From Pyronema omphalodes (taxonomy: Eukaryota > Ascomycota > Pezizomycetes > Pezizales > Pyronemataceae): 64,000 bases of DNA. Position 1 is the first letter of the stretch. Each line of letters starts with the position of its first letter. Below, piece after piece: positions 11,141-22,804 of the stretch. The DNA lies in the NCBI GenBank assembly GCA_024516155.1, contig JAJJXM010000006.1, positions 62,001 to 126,000 on the forward strand, in the 5' to 3' direction. A model generated the notes under the pieces. That model was not told the origin of the DNA and made no database searches. It saw nothing but the letters and a program-made list of their open reading frames with translations. A program made the translations under genes and the position numbers.

Positions 11141-11352
11141 AAACCTAGAAACCTAGAAACCCAGAAACCCAGAAACCCAGAAACCCAGAAACCCAGAAAC
11201 CCAGAAACCCAGAAACCCAGAAACCCAGAAACCCAGAAACCCAGAAACCCAGAAACCCAGAAACCCAGAAACCCAGAAACCCAGAAACCTAGAAACCCAG
11301 AAACCCAGAAACCCCGAAACACAGAAACACAGAAACCCAGAAACCCAGAAAC
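11141..11352. repeat. (AAACCCAG)n octanucleotide array
   Basis: About 25 copies of an 8-bp AAACCCAG unit, nearly pure in the middle, with CCTAG and ACACAG variants at both ends. It is not a telomere unit known to me for ascomycetes, although the AACCC core is telomere-like. Confidence 0.93.
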
Positions 11353-11815
11353 CTAATCACCATAATCACCAAAGCACAAATACAAACACAAGCACCAGGA
11401 ATTTTCAGGACGTTTTTAGGTGGAATATATACTTATCAGTTATCTGGTACCTGTTATTTAATACCTGGTATCTGGTATCTGGTGTTTAATATCTGGTGTT
11501 TAATATCTGCTATCTGGTGTTTAGTACCTGGTATCTGTTCTCTTGCTATGTAGATAAATACTACAACGGCATCAATATCAAGCATCAATATCAATCACCG
11601 CCATCAATCACCGCCAGCAATCACCGCCATCACCGATCACCACCATCCAAATCCTTTCCAAAAAAAATAATAATAATGATAGAACGAGGGGTATATTTTT
11701 CACTACAACCGCAAAGATCAAAAAAAAGTAGAAAATCAAAAACGACAAGCAATCGCCATGCCAAAAGAAAAAAACATCGAAAACGTTAAAAGCGAACGAG
11801 AGACAAGAAAAGTCA

Positions 11816-11931
11816 AGAAGAAAAGTCAAGAGACAAGAAAAAAGGGGAAAGGGAAGAAAAAGGGAGAAAAGAAAGAAAGGGGAAAAGGGAAGAAAAAAAA
11901 GAGAAAAAAAGAAAAAAAGAAACTCCGTTCA
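11816..11931. repeat. Homopurine (G/A) tract
   Basis: Over 100 bases almost entirely A and G on the plus strand, with only a few interruptions near its left end. Such tracts can adopt triplex structure; no gene is seen. Confidence 0.8.
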
Positions 11932-12233
11932 TAGGTATTCCGAACCAACACATGCAATCTCTTCTTAAGTCCTTATCCAGACGCAACATAACATAACATA
12001 ACATATCGCAACATGTCTTCTATCATATCCCATCTCATCCTATCACATCCTATACCATCCCATGTCATTTCTGTAAAACTTTGTTGGGCTTTGTTGGGTT
12101 TTGTCGGGCTTTGTGGAGATACCCTGTACTTCTGTACTTCTGTACTGCCCTACTACTGTACCTCCCTACTACTGTACTTCCCTACTTCCCACTTCCCTAC
12201 TGCCCTACTGCCCTACTTCCCACTTCTGAAACC

Positions 12234-13439
12234 CTACGACTCCCGGGGAGGTGTCAATGGGGCACCTGTGCTATTTTGGTTCGTCGGTGTAACATCCGAA
12301 GACCTATCCGTAGGAAGACCCAAACAAGTATCGATGCTATCGACCTGTCTCAATTTACTTCCTAGATGCAGACTTTTCGGCAAACCGAGAGCTTCACCAC
12401 GGAACATAGAGAAAGGGGAGACAGCCATATCGGGACTACGAGGGGAGAGAGGAAGAGCAAAAAGATCCTCCTCCTCCGTTTCCTCATCTGCATCCGTAGT
12501 CTGACGTTCCAACACAGTGGGTTGATCAGTAAATGATAATCCCGTGCTGATACCCAACCCGGCCAATGGGTCCATGACACTATTGTTGGGTGAGTCGCTA
12601 GCTTGTTCAAGGTTACAGCTGAGGAAACGTTCAACGACCCAGACTTGTTCTTCGCCTACCATCCAGCCTTCTCGTCGTACTGCTTCTTCGTCCATTCCGA
12701 AGCCTTCCACTCCAACTTTTAGACGTCCCTGGCCGGTCCCACGGGAACCCTCGCGTTCAAGCTCCTTGGCTATCTCTTGTAGGGCTTGAAGATCCTCTAG
12801 GCGTTTCGTGGCCCAGGCGGTGTGGAGTCCCTCCCCCGCGCTGTAGTCCATAATACGGATTTCGGCTAGCTGACTCGGTGGGGTGTTGGATGGTGTCCAT
12901 GTAGGGGTAAAGAAGATCTTGATACTTTGGGGCATAGGAGTTGCCGGGGCCAGTAGGAACAAAACCTCCGTTTTCTTCGAAACACTGATAGGATCTGGGA
13001 TGATCTGGGTCGGAGCCTGAACGATAGGACGATTTGAGAAGAAGGTAGGTAAATCGTCTTCATTTGAAGCATCCGGGAAGTTTAGTCCATTCTCAAACTC
13101 GAGTAAACGCGCTGTGGAAAGAGGACCAGTTGGAAGTGGCTCGTCATAGTTCTGCTGAGGAGGAGGAGGAGGATGCTGAATCTGCTGGTGGTCAAATACT
13201 GCTGTCTTTGGAGTGCGCGCTGTGTCCAGCGCAAAGTATCCCCCCTGCTCGCTACGCGCGCTGCGCACATCCTCTGAACAGTCTGCATACATGTCGTCCC
13301 ATTCGACGTTCCATTCCCCATCTGCCTTTTCCTTGTCGTCAACGAGCTCCCATGATACGCAGATGACTTTGGTTGCGGCACTTTTTCCGGTGGCGGTCTC
13401 GATCAAAACGCGAGGATTGGATAGCTTTGGGATTCCCAT
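12234..13439 (-). CDS. Unrecognised protein, 401 residues
   Basis: A single open frame starting MGIPKLSNPRVLIETATGK at 13439. The codon use and composition look protein-like: an N-terminal ordered region with VICVSWELVDD and an acidic stretch, a Pro-rich segment (QHPPPPPQQN), a middle region with hydrophobic strands (TEVLFLLAPATPMPQSIKIF) and a helical stretch (TKRLEDLQALQEIAKELE), then a Ser/Pro-rich tail with SPRSP and PLTPP sites that could be phosphorylated. I see no signal peptide, no membrane segment and no known catalytic motif. The homology of the protein is unknown to me. The gene ends close to a TACTTC-type repeated stretch (12125-12230). Confidence 0.65.
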   Translation of the reverse strand: MGIPKLSNPRVLIETATGKSAATKVICVSWELVDDKEKADGEWNVEWDDMYADCSEDVRSARSEQGGYFALDTARTPKTAVFDHQQIQHPPPPPQQNYDEPLPTGPLSTARLLEFENGLNFPDASNEDDLPTFFSNRPIVQAPTQIIPDPISVSKKTEVLFLLAPATPMPQSIKIFFTPTWTPSNTPPSQLAEIRIMDYSAGEGLHTAWATKRLEDLQALQEIAKELEREGSRGTGQGRLKVGVEGFGMDEEAVRREGWMVGEEQVWVVERFLSCNLEQASDSPNNSVMDPLAGLGISTGLSFTDQPTVLERQTTDADEETEEEDLFALPLSPRSPDMAVSPFSMFRGEALGLPKSLHLGSKLRQVDSIDTCLGLPTDRSSDVTPTNQNSTGAPLTPPRES

Positions 13440-15747
13440 TATTGATGTTGTTGAGTATTGTCAAGTCAAGTATAGTAAAGAAGAGTAAGCTATGGGCAAT
13501 GTCGGGTATTTGTCGACTTGTTGTGTAGGAAGAACCGGATGGTGGTACTACGGAGTTTTGTCGTTTTTGCTCGTTTCGTGACGAAAGGGACCGGCTTGTT
13601 TCAGGTAGCTGATTTGACCTTTTTGTCTACTTTGTTGATCAACTAGACGGTTTCATTAGCATGTTTCTGCGTGGTCGATGTGCATCTGTTGGAGGTACAG
13701 CAAAGACAGACTAGGCGGTGATAGGGGGGAGAGGGAGGGGGTTGGTTGGTAATGGGAGGGGGAGAGGGAGGGTGTTGCTAGAGTTGATGTATCTCGGAGG
13801 GGGGAGGGGGGAGGGGGTGGTGAACTCGGAGGGGCTTCATGGCTTTCCCATGGCTACCATCCCCTCTGTACTGCCCCGCTATTCTCGCACATTGGAAACT
13901 CACCAGAAAATCAGTCCTGGGAAGCAGACTTTTGTTTTCGGAAGTATCTCGATGCACGTTCTCGTCGCGCTGGGTGGGTTGGGGGGAAGGGACCTGGAGA
14001 TGGACTGGACGGATTCCGGCGGGTAGAAAAGACAGAAGTGGAGCAGCGCGTGTGATGTGATGAATAATAATAATAACAACAACACTCACGTCTGGAGGTG
14101 AGTTGAGTTGACTCGAGTTGAGATGAGATGAGTATTTGTCTTTTTTGAGATCAGATCAATCTTTGTCTTTCTTTCGGGTTCGTCCCCCCCACCTCACTCA
14201 GCCAGTTACGTGTGTATGTATCCTGTCTTGTATCTCGGTCTGTCTGTTACTCTCTCTATCCGTCTTCAATCAATCTGATGATGCCTGTCTGCCTGCTCGT
14301 CTTTGGCTTCTCTCTTCTGCCTCTTCACTCCTTCCTGGTCTGCCGAGAGCTCGAGAACTCCAAATATATATCCCTGCTATAAATAGCCGCCCATAAGACA
14401 GCGTCGTCACACATCACACTTTCTTCAGGAACCCCAACACAAACCGGCCAATCGATGCACCGAGAGGGGTTCCACATTCCTCGTCGTCCAATCAGTTGTC
14501 ATGGACGATCACAACAGTTGCAACCCCCGTTGCAACCCCCACCGACCAGCGGATCTTCCAGAAAGGCTTCGTTCGTACATGTGGACATTGGGTAGGTGGT
14601 ACCGATGTGTCCGCTGAAGGGCTGGGAGCAGCTGTTTCCCTGAATTGATCCGGCTGCCGTGATGAATGATGGGCTGTGAGATCAGTTGCTGATTTACTTC
14701 CAAGCTGTTGTGAGAGTCGGGGTGAAACATGAGGTGAATGTATGGTGACCATATGTAGATGTACCGTCTGTATGTGTACCGAGTCTGTATATGTATGTGT
14801 GCTTATTTATTTCTCTTCTTATCATACCTAAGGCTTGTAACCTGAAAGCACTTTTTGCACTATATGTATGCCTCTGCAGTATAAATATATACATACATAC
14901 GAGGCTTGCAGCAAGGTGAGGGCTTCGGTCCATCGAGTTCGTGCCGTGTGTGGTGATATCAATTCTAATTTAGAAAGCAGCTTTTAAATCAGAAATTTGA
15001 AATGTTGTGAGTCCATTGGGTGGAGGTGGAGGCAAATAAGAGTGACTGGCGATGATGGATATGCATAACTTGCACGGAAGTCCGAGAATCCGAGGATTGC
15101 ATAATTTGAGATGGAGGTTGTGGAATTGGTCGCTGCTGTGGATGCATCGAGTGTGTGCTCTACTCGTGTATGCGAGAGTCACTTGCCCATACACACTCAG
15201 CTGGAAAACGGCACTCCAAAACCCATCCTCTGCGTCATTTTCAAACAAGGCAAGTCACGTTTAACAAATACAAAACCAAAAGTCACGTTGACTCGAAATG
15301 ACTGAATCATCAAAAATGCACAATTGAACAACCTGGACAGATTTGGAATATCACCGTATTGTATGTATGCTGCATCCATCCCCGCATTTATTAATAGCCA
15401 TCGCTGCACTTTATCTGCCGGCCCCCGGAAACACCGACCTCCTCAGCACATCCCGATTTTCTGGATTCCCGAAAAAAAAGTCGCTGCCTTCCGCCGGCTG
15501 CTTTCCGAGCCTTATCCGCGGGTCTGTCAGCAACCGCCACCAAAGCTGCTTAGTCACGTGTGATTTGAGCTGCCCTTTGTGGTGGCGTTATTTTAGCGGA
15601 ACTGTAAAGCTCTTCTCGTGGCTTAGTCGTAGCTTATGTACTTTAGCTCTTTTCGGTGGCGTCATTCAGAGCACCTTATCTGAAGATCTTGAAGACCCCT
15701 CCAATGCTGCTACAACGAGAGCGACAAACCCACAAAACACCGTCACG
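13440..15747. other. Divergent spacer upstream of NAR1 and the 401-residue gene
   Basis: A 2.3-kb region without a convincing gene. It serves as the upstream region of both flanking genes, which point away from each other. It holds a G/A-rich patch (13715-13820), a TATAAATAG-like box near 14378, and a CACGTG at 15555-15560. The frame upstream of NAR1 stays open but is not conserved-looking. Confidence 0.55.
15555..15560. promoter_or_regulatory. CACGTG E-box-like site upstream of NAR1
   Basis: A palindromic CACGTG lies about 190 bp before the NAR1 start codon. In fungi such sites can bind bHLH factors. The role here is only inferred from position. Confidence 0.3.
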
Positions 15748-17334
15748 ATGTCAGCAATCCTCTCCGCAGATGCCTTGAACGACTTTATCGCCCCGTCAGT
15801 CGAATGCATCAAGCCGGTTGAATCCCTGCCCGAGCCGCAGAGCAACGAACTCGCCGTTGGAATCGAAGGCACGATGCCTGATACACGGACGGCTGCTCAG
15901 ATTTCGTTAACCGACTGTTTGGCATGTTCGGGTTGTGTTACATCCTCAGAAGCTGTCTTGGTGTCTATGCAGAGTCATAATGAGGTTCTCAGTGCACTTC
16001 AACAGTTTTCGGGGAAGACATTTGTGGCTTTGCTCAGTCCACAGAGTCGCGCTGCCCTGGCAGTTGCCTTACAGACTACCGAACAGACGGTTACAAACAT
16101 GGTCACAGAGCTTCTTACAAAATCTCTCGGAGAAAAACAGTTCGAGATGGTTGTAGACACCAACCCATTCCGACAACTCTCCCTCCACTACGCCTCCGAA
16201 GAAGTCCTCAACTCCCTCGATGACCCCGAGCGAAAGCGTCCAATCCTCACCTCCGCCTGCCCCGGCTTCATCTGCTACCTCGAATCCACACACCCAATCC
16301 TAATCCCCCATCTCAGCACCTTAAAATCCCCCCAAGCTATCGGCGGAACCTTCCTAAAAGCTCTAATGATTGCAGAAGGCCGTGCTACCTCCCCAGACGA
16401 CATCTACGTCGTCTCCATCATGCCCTGCTTTGACAAAAAGCTCGAAGGCGCCCGCGGGGAACTCACCTCCACCGCCTGGCAGGTAAACGGCACAGACGGT
16501 ACTCCCATACGAGATGTAGACTGCGTCATCACCACCCGAGAACTTCTCTCCCTCGCTGAAGCAAAAGGAATCGACTTCCCCCGCCTTTCCCGTTCCTCAC
16601 CACCTACACCCATAATCTCCAATAACCCAACCATCCAAAAGTTCCTAACCACCCGCATCACCAATGGCGCAGCCGATAACGGAACCTCCGGCGGAAACCT
16701 AACCACCATTCTTTCCTCGCTTCTCGCAAGACATCCAGGATCCACCGTCACCATCCAGCCCGGAAGAAATGTCGATACCCGCGACTACCTCATCGTTTCT
16801 CCCAGCGGTGAAATAATCGCTAAATTAAGCCGCTGCTACGGCTTCAGAAATATTCAAAACCTTGTCCGAAAACTAAAGCCAGCTCCAACTCGCGTCCTAC
16901 CCACCTTTGGAGCCAAGAAAATCATCGCTACCCCAGCAGCCGCAAGAAGAGTTGCTGCAAAAAAATCCAGCAGCGGAGACGATAAGAGTATCTACGTCGA
17001 AGTGATGGCGTGTCCTGGAGGCTGCACTAACGGAGGAGGCCAGATTAAGTGGGATGACGAAGATATCTGGAAGGCGCTTGGATTGGAGCAACCGGGGAGT
17101 CAGAAGGATTTGTTGGCGAGAGTTGATGAGGCTTATTATTCTGCTTCTGAGGAACAGAGGGAGGAAAAGGATACTGGGATCTTGGGGGTGGTGGGAGAGT
17201 TTTTGAAAATGACGGGGTTGGAGGAGGAGAGGTTGGTTAGGACGGGGTATAGACAGGTGGCGAATGATATTGGGAATAGGTTGGGTGAGAAGGAGGCGCT
17301 GGCGGTGGCGAGTAGAAATGATGGTGGATGGTAG
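15748..17334 (+). CDS. NAR1: Cytosolic Fe-S cluster assembly factor NAR1
   Basis: 528 residues, one exon. NAR1 is an iron-only-hydrogenase-like protein of the CIA machinery, which transfers Fe-S clusters to cytosolic and nuclear apoproteins. I chose the ATG at 15748 because it gives the family N terminus MSAILSADALNDFIAPSVEC; the frame is open 135 codons further upstream but that part is not NAR1-like. The N-terminal cluster ligands are Cys20 and Cys57-x2-Cys60-x2-Cys63 (DCLACSGC). Later conserved Cys motifs are SACPGFICYLE, IMPCFDKKLE and, at residues 422 and 426, MACPGGCTNGGGQ, the C-terminal cluster site. Length and motif order fit the family. Codon choice drifts from C-rich to G-rich third positions in the last 300 bp. 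Confidence 0.95.
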   Translation: MSAILSADALNDFIAPSVECIKPVESLPEPQSNELAVGIEGTMPDTRTAAQISLTDCLACSGCVTSSEAVLVSMQSHNEVLSALQQFSGKTFVALLSPQSRAALAVALQTTEQTVTNMVTELLTKSLGEKQFEMVVDTNPFRQLSLHYASEEVLNSLDDPERKRPILTSACPGFICYLESTHPILIPHLSTLKSPQAIGGTFLKALMIAEGRATSPDDIYVVSIMPCFDKKLEGARGELTSTAWQVNGTDGTPIRDVDCVITTRELLSLAEAKGIDFPRLSRSSPPTPIISNNPTIQKFLTTRITNGAADNGTSGGNLTTILSSLLARHPGSTVTIQPGRNVDTRDYLIVSPSGEIIAKLSRCYGFRNIQNLVRKLKPAPTRVLPTFGAKKIIATPAAARRVAAKKSSSGDDKSIYVEVMACPGGCTNGGGQIKWDDEDIWKALGLEQPGSQKDLLARVDEAYYSASEEQREEKDTGILGVVGEFLKMTGLEEERLVRTGYRQVANDIGNRLGEKEALAVASRNDGGW

Positions 17335-18225
17335 ATGGTAGATGTGAATTCGGGATGGTATATGGTAGAGGGTGAATTCTGGCTGCTTGTTGTTCTTATT
17401 ATTGTTTTCTGGTGTTCCGGAGTTTTTTTTTTTGGGTCGGGTTAGTTGAAAGAAAAATATATCAAGACAAAAGAGATCTACACAATATTTTCTGTAACAA
17501 AAAAGATATGGCTATCAAAATCAAAATCAGTTGGTATATACCCAGCAACTATATTTTCGAAAGGGATTTTCTGGTTCTCAAATTACCACAGTCTTAGTCC
17601 TGGCTTTAAAGTCTGTTCCACGTGTTACAAATATGGAGGCTGTAAACATATCACCACTGGATTCCTCGTGATCCTCGTGATCGGTTTCGATAGGATAGGA
17701 TAGGAATTAAGGATGCCACTAGATAAGCTATGCTACGCTACGTATGCCGTCTGCTGGTGGTGATGGTGGGATGGTGGGATGGACATCTCCCGCAGTTCGC
17801 TAGTTTCGCCTTATCGTTATGTGCAGTGCAGTGCAGTGTATAGTTAATACATACCAGTTTACTACATATCCATCATGCTGCGTGCGGAGAATTTACATCA
17901 CCCATTGACACGATAGGATCTTGAGTATTTTAATCACTTGGAAAATTTCAGACATACATACATACATCATCCGTTCATCATACATAAATTCATCATCCGT
18001 TCATACAGCATTGTGGTTTTTTTATGGGTTGCATGTGTATTTGTGTGTGTGTATGTGTAAATATCAGCTTATAAAATTATAAAATCATCAACTTTTATCA
18101 ACTTTTATCAACTTTTATCAACTGTTTTTGTGCCGCTGGGTCAGTTTACTGTTTACTGTTTACTGTTTACTGTTTATAGTATAATTCGTTTGATTTGATT
18201 TGATTTGATTTTCTTGAAAGTTCAT

Positions 18226-18300
18226 AGTTCATAGTTTGCTGTTCATAGTTCATAGTTCATAGTTCATAGTTCATAGTTCATAGTTCATAGTTCATAGTTC
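18226..18300. repeat. (GTTCATA)n heptanucleotide array
   Basis: About ten tandem GTTCATA units, the first one or two interrupted by GTTTGCT. Confidence 0.9.
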
Positions 18301-19576
18301 ACCGTTCGTAATACACAATACGCAATACACGACGTACAATACACAATACGCAATACGCAATACACGACGTACAATACACGATGCTATACAATGTACAATG
18401 CTGTGTATGAACTACAGTGGCACAGTAACCGCCATGTACAACTGCCAGCGAAAAAGTCCTGTCCCAGTCCCAGTGCTGGTGGTATTGATCCCAACGGTTC
18501 CGATCCTAGTGGTATTGATCCCTAATATGATTTTTTTTCTCTTTTTTTCTTCTTCGCCTTCTTTGTTTATTGATTTTCTTCTTCTTTCCTTCTTATTTCC
18601 TCCGTTTTCGTAGGTTCCTCCGTTTTCATGGTTTCATGGTTTTGCTACTCCATATCGATACCTACAATACCTACAACACCGCCAATCATTCCATTATCCC
18701 CAATTCCTCAATTCCATTATCCCCAATTCCTCCGTTTCCTCCGTTTCCTTCGTCCTTAATCCTTCGTCCTTCGTCCCCCATTTCCTTCGTCCTTCGTTCA
18801 TTCACATTACATTACATTACATTCCTGCGCATGTTATAGCATGCACTATGCAGCCGGCCGGTAGCTTGCATGACTTGCATGACTTACCAACCCACCAACC
18901 CACCATCATAGCAGACAACCAGCAACCACTAATCTTCGCCTCAACAAGCAACAAGCAACTAGCTTATCCGGACCTCTAATCAATCACTACGTATGTATGT
19001 TACTGTTACTGTTACTGTTACTGTTACATACGTGCCAGCAGTGAGCTGTGCTGTATCGTGACATGTGACATGTGACATGTGAGTCTGCTTGTGAACCCAG
19101 CACAGCACAGCACAGGAAACCTAGAACAGCACAGCAGATCAATGCATACCATACCGTTTCATGATTTCATCATATAGCACACAGCACACAGCAGCATATC
19201 TTTAAAATTTTCATACACATGGCATAAAACGTGTGTCGTGATATAACTGGACCAACTGGACCAACTGGAAACTGGAAACTGGACTGAGTGAGCGGACGGG
19301 AGGGAGGGAGGGATGGATGGGCGGGCGGGATGGAGGGGGGGGGGGGGGGAATCGAAGGGATTGAACCAAGGGGATATATTATGTTGCTGTGTACTTCTTG
19401 ATTCTTGATTCTAGTTTTTGATTTTCGATTTTTTGGGTTTTCGGTTTTGATTTCGATTTTGGTCAGTCTATCGCTCGGTTTATCGGTGATTGTTTCGACG
19501 TTTTACATCGCCAGCCAGCTACATCGCCAGCTAGTCAGTCAGTCAGCCAGCTAGTTAGCCAGATATATCTGGAGCG

Positions 19577-19700
19577 CTGCAATATACGAAATATACGAAA
19601 TATACGAAATATACGAAATATACGAAATATACGAAATATACGAAATATACGAAATATACGAAATATACGAAACAAACGAAATATACGAAACAAACGCAAT
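19577..19700. repeat. (AAATATACG)n nonanucleotide array
   Basis: About thirteen copies of a 9-bp AAATATACG unit, the last with AAACAAACG and CAATATACG variants. It lies about 80 bp upstream of the next gene's start codon, so it may fall in its promoter or 5' leader. Confidence 0.92.
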
Positions 19701-19782
19701 ATACGCAACATATCTCTCGAATTATCTAACCAACCAACAATCCAAGTCTCTACAACACCCCCCGCCCCGCCTCCCGCCGACA

Positions 19783-22207
19783 ATGTCCTCCTCCTCCAAC
19801 CTAGCTCCAGCTCCAGTTCCAGTTCCAACAACCCCCACCCTGCAAACCACCCTCCAAACTCTCCAATCCACCACAACCTCCTTAACCAGCTCAATCCTCA
19901 CCCACAACACCCATCGTCTACGCTGCATAAACCAGCATGAATCCTGTAGTTACACGAGTTTGCGGAGGATTATTACGTATCTTGGGGGTGACTATAACGA
20001 CAACGGAAATGGCAATGGCAATGGTAATGGTAATGGTAATGGTGATGGTAATGGTAATGGTAGAACGGATCTTCGGTATCGACAAGCGGGAAAAAGGGCG
20101 GTGATGGGTTTGGTTGGTGTTGGTGTGGATATGGATGAAGATGGAGGAGAAGATATAGATGAGGATATAGATGAAGATATGGATGAAGAAGACGACAGCT
20201 GCGATCATAACTGCGATCATAACTGCGAGTTACAAGCATTATTCGGGGATTTATTTTCCTCCTTCAGCCGAGTCGAGGGGGTATGTAAAGCCAGTATACC
20301 GACCTCCGAAACGCACCTAAAATCACTCTCCCAATTCCAGGAATCAAAACTAGCGGTATTATCCCGAGAATTTTCCATAGTTCAGGAAACGTTATTACAA
20401 GAGATTTTAGAGAAGAAACGATTGATAGAAGCAGCAAGGATAGAGAAATCGAAAGCAGAAACGGAATTGGAGGAGAATAAGGAGAGGATTGGGATTACTT
20501 CGAGACATTTGGATCAGATACAGGATAGATTGAATAATTTGGCTTGTCAGATGGAGGAGGTTGTGGAGAGGAAGATGGAGTTGGAGATGAGGAAGGTGGA
20601 GGTGAAACAGAGGAGACAGGCTAGTGGGGTGGGTTTATGCCTTTTTCGTTTGTTTGTTTTTTTGAGTTACTTTGATTTTATCTTCCTCTTGCTGCTGGAT
20701 TTTCTGAAATAACTAACATAACCTGCTGGGTTTTACTACCAGTCGAATCACGCATTAACCTTCCTCTCCATCTTCAGCCCGGTAATCTCCCCCGTCGCCA
20801 CAGCCATAACCTCCCTAACCACGTAAGTCCCCCGCTCCCCGCTCCCCAAACCCCTCTAACCCCACCAGCGCAACCCCCGAGCTCCACCGTCTAAACTCCC
20901 AACTCACCTCCCTCCGCACACAAACCCAATCCCTCAACCCAACCAGCATAGAAACCACCCTAAAATCCCTCAACCTCTCCCACCAAACCTTACATCTATC
21001 CCTAGAATCCGCCTCCTCCCATCTTTCAGCGTTGGAGAGCGAACAATCCGCCTTGGAGGAGCAAATAAACACCGAGCTTGCGACTTTGAAGGACGGGTTG
21101 GAGGAAATCAGTACCAAGATTGAGAGGTGTGGAAAAGAAATAAGGGAGATGAAGGAGGTTATGGTAAACACCATAGAGAAGGCTGCAAGGGGGAAAATGC
21201 TAACCGGGATACTGCTGGGGGAGATGTGGAAAGGTGGGTATGGGGAGAATAGGAAGAGGGCGACAAGAGTGGTAAGGGAGGTTGTGGGGGTTATTGGGGA
21301 TGCGGAGTTGAGGGGGTTGGTGGCGAGGTTGGGGGATGAGGAAGAGGATGAGCTGGATGAGGGGTTGGGAAGTGTTGAGGATGAGGATGAGGATATGAAT
21401 ATGGATATGGAGATTGATTTGGGGGTTGTAGAGGAGATTGATGATGCGGATGTTGAGGGTTTGGGGGTGGAGGAGGAGATTGATTTGGGGGTTATTGAAG
21501 AAGTGGAAGAGGAGGAGGTGGAGGAGGAAGAATCTGAGCCTGAGTCTGACTCGGATGCGGATGTGGAGGAGAATGAGGAAGAGGAAGAGGAAGAGGAGGA
21601 GGATCTAGCGGCGGCGGAGGAGGAGAATAATAATAACGACAGTGATAGAGAAACCATCGAAGACGAACCCTTCACTCCACTACTAAGAAAAGAAAGCTTC
21701 GATAGAGACGATGTAGTTTCCGTCCGAGATTTCGAAGAAGAAGCATTCAGGACTGGGAGAGCACAGGGATTAGCAATCGAGAACATCTATTCTTCAGAAT
21801 CTTCTCAGCAAGTAGAGCCAGCTGCGACAGCCGCGGTGCGGACGGTGGGGTCATCAGCACAAGAACAACAATCATCCCCCAGTATCCTTCAAGTCCCGTC
21901 AGAACACGAATCATCCATACCCCGCCTCTCCCTAACCCTTCCCACCACCATCCCCCATTCCGCCACCGTCTCAACACAAACACAAACCGATGCCGATCTC
22001 TATCCCGAAAACGAAACCAACTCCCTGATAGATTCCAATAGTTACGAAGAAGATTTCTTCCATTCTCCAATCTTAGGATCCCAGGGGAATAGAAGTAGTG
22101 ATCATATTCATCGCGCTGTTCCTGGAGGGTTTCCTTCTTCGCCGGGGAAGCTTTCGATGGAGAAAGCGAGGGTTGAGGTTAGGGAGGTGGTTTTGGAGTT
22201 TGCGTAG
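19783..22207 (+). CDS. Unrecognised acidic coiled-coil protein
   Basis: Three exons: 19783-20628, 20743-20822 and 20869-22207, giving about 754 codons. The splice sites (GTGGGT...CAG and GTAAGT...CAG, second intron 46 nt) restore one continuous frame through otherwise closed sequence, which supports the model. The start MSSSSNLAPAPVPV at 19783 leads into a Thr-rich stretch; then come an Asn-Gly repeat (about residues 69-85), an acidic patch, and a helical segment with heptad-like content (LLQEILEKKRLIEAARIEK and onward). A second coiled-coil segment follows in exon 3 (ESEQSALEEQINTELATL and onward). From about residue 465 the chain is dominated by Glu/Asp, then by a Ser/Thr/Pro-rich tail. No enzyme motif is visible. 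It could be a structural or cytoskeletal or kinetochore-type protein, but that is not supported by any specific motif. Confidence 0.65.
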
Positions 22208-22804
22208 ATGTCGTGGTGGGTATGGTTGCTTGATTGCTTGATTTCTTTATTGATGTGAATTTTTGGTGGGGTTTGAATGGATGGAGGTATAAAGGAAGGG
22301 AAGGGTGGGTAGGAGGGGGAGTCATAGGCGTTTTTTTGTTTTTGATCTTCGGAGCTGGTTTTTTGTCTGTTATTGGAGCGGAAAGGATGGATCGGAATAG
22401 GAAGATTTCAAATCTCACCTATACCATACTTATGCATTTTTTTGTTTCTTTTGTTCATACATCATAGCGGTTTTGTTGGCTTTGTTTTTTATGCTTGGAA
22501 TATGGAATTTTGAATTTCCAGGGCACATTTTCTTTTCGGGGTTTGTTTGTTGATTGGCTGATTGAGCGAGTACTTATCGCCATGAATATAATTCAAATTC
22601 ATTGGGGATCAAAAATTGTAACGACTGGCAATTTTTTGTAAAATTTCGCCTCATCTCAACAGGCCTCTTGGATATTATATTGCTGATCTGATACATGATT
22701 CTGTTCCTACAAAATAAATATGTCCAAAAATTAAAATTACCTACCACTTACCCATTTATATACAACGATATATTCTGATATCAAATAATCTCAATCCCAC
22801 TGTC
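22208..22804. other. Convergent intergenic spacer
   Basis: 600 bp between the 3' ends of two genes. AT-rich with T-runs; no gene or structured element is seen. Confidence 0.6.

Larger units (their letters stand above)
9518..12233. other. Microsatellite-rich spacer
   Basis: No gene is seen in 2.7 kb. From about 9590 to 9980 it is rich in GGT/GTG triplets. It then holds a compound hexanucleotide array, an octanucleotide array and a homopurine tract, each listed separately. Reading frames of 60-150 codons here are repeat artefacts (Asp-Thr, Glu-Ile and similar dipeptides). Confidence 0.7.
17335..19782. other. Spacer with many short tandem repeats
   Basis: No gene seen. It contains runs of short repeats: TTTATCAAC (18090-18122), TTTACTG (18145-18178), GTTCATA (18226-18300), ACGCAATACAC-like copies (18310-18380), TTACTG (19000-19025) and the 9-bp array listed next. 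Only short frames occur. Confidence 0.6.

Noticed and set aside
11141..11352. Possible CRISPR-like array
   Set aside because: The octamer repeats directly without spacers; this is a simple tandem repeat in a eukaryotic genome.
15343..15747. 135-codon upstream extension of NAR1
   Set aside because: The extra residues do not resemble NAR1, while the ATG at 15748 gives the exact family N terminus.
20815..21786. 323-codon Ser-rich minus-strand frame
   Set aside because: Antisense shadow of the Glu-rich exon 3 of the coiled-coil gene; GAG/GAA codons read as CTC/TTC and TCC on the other strand.
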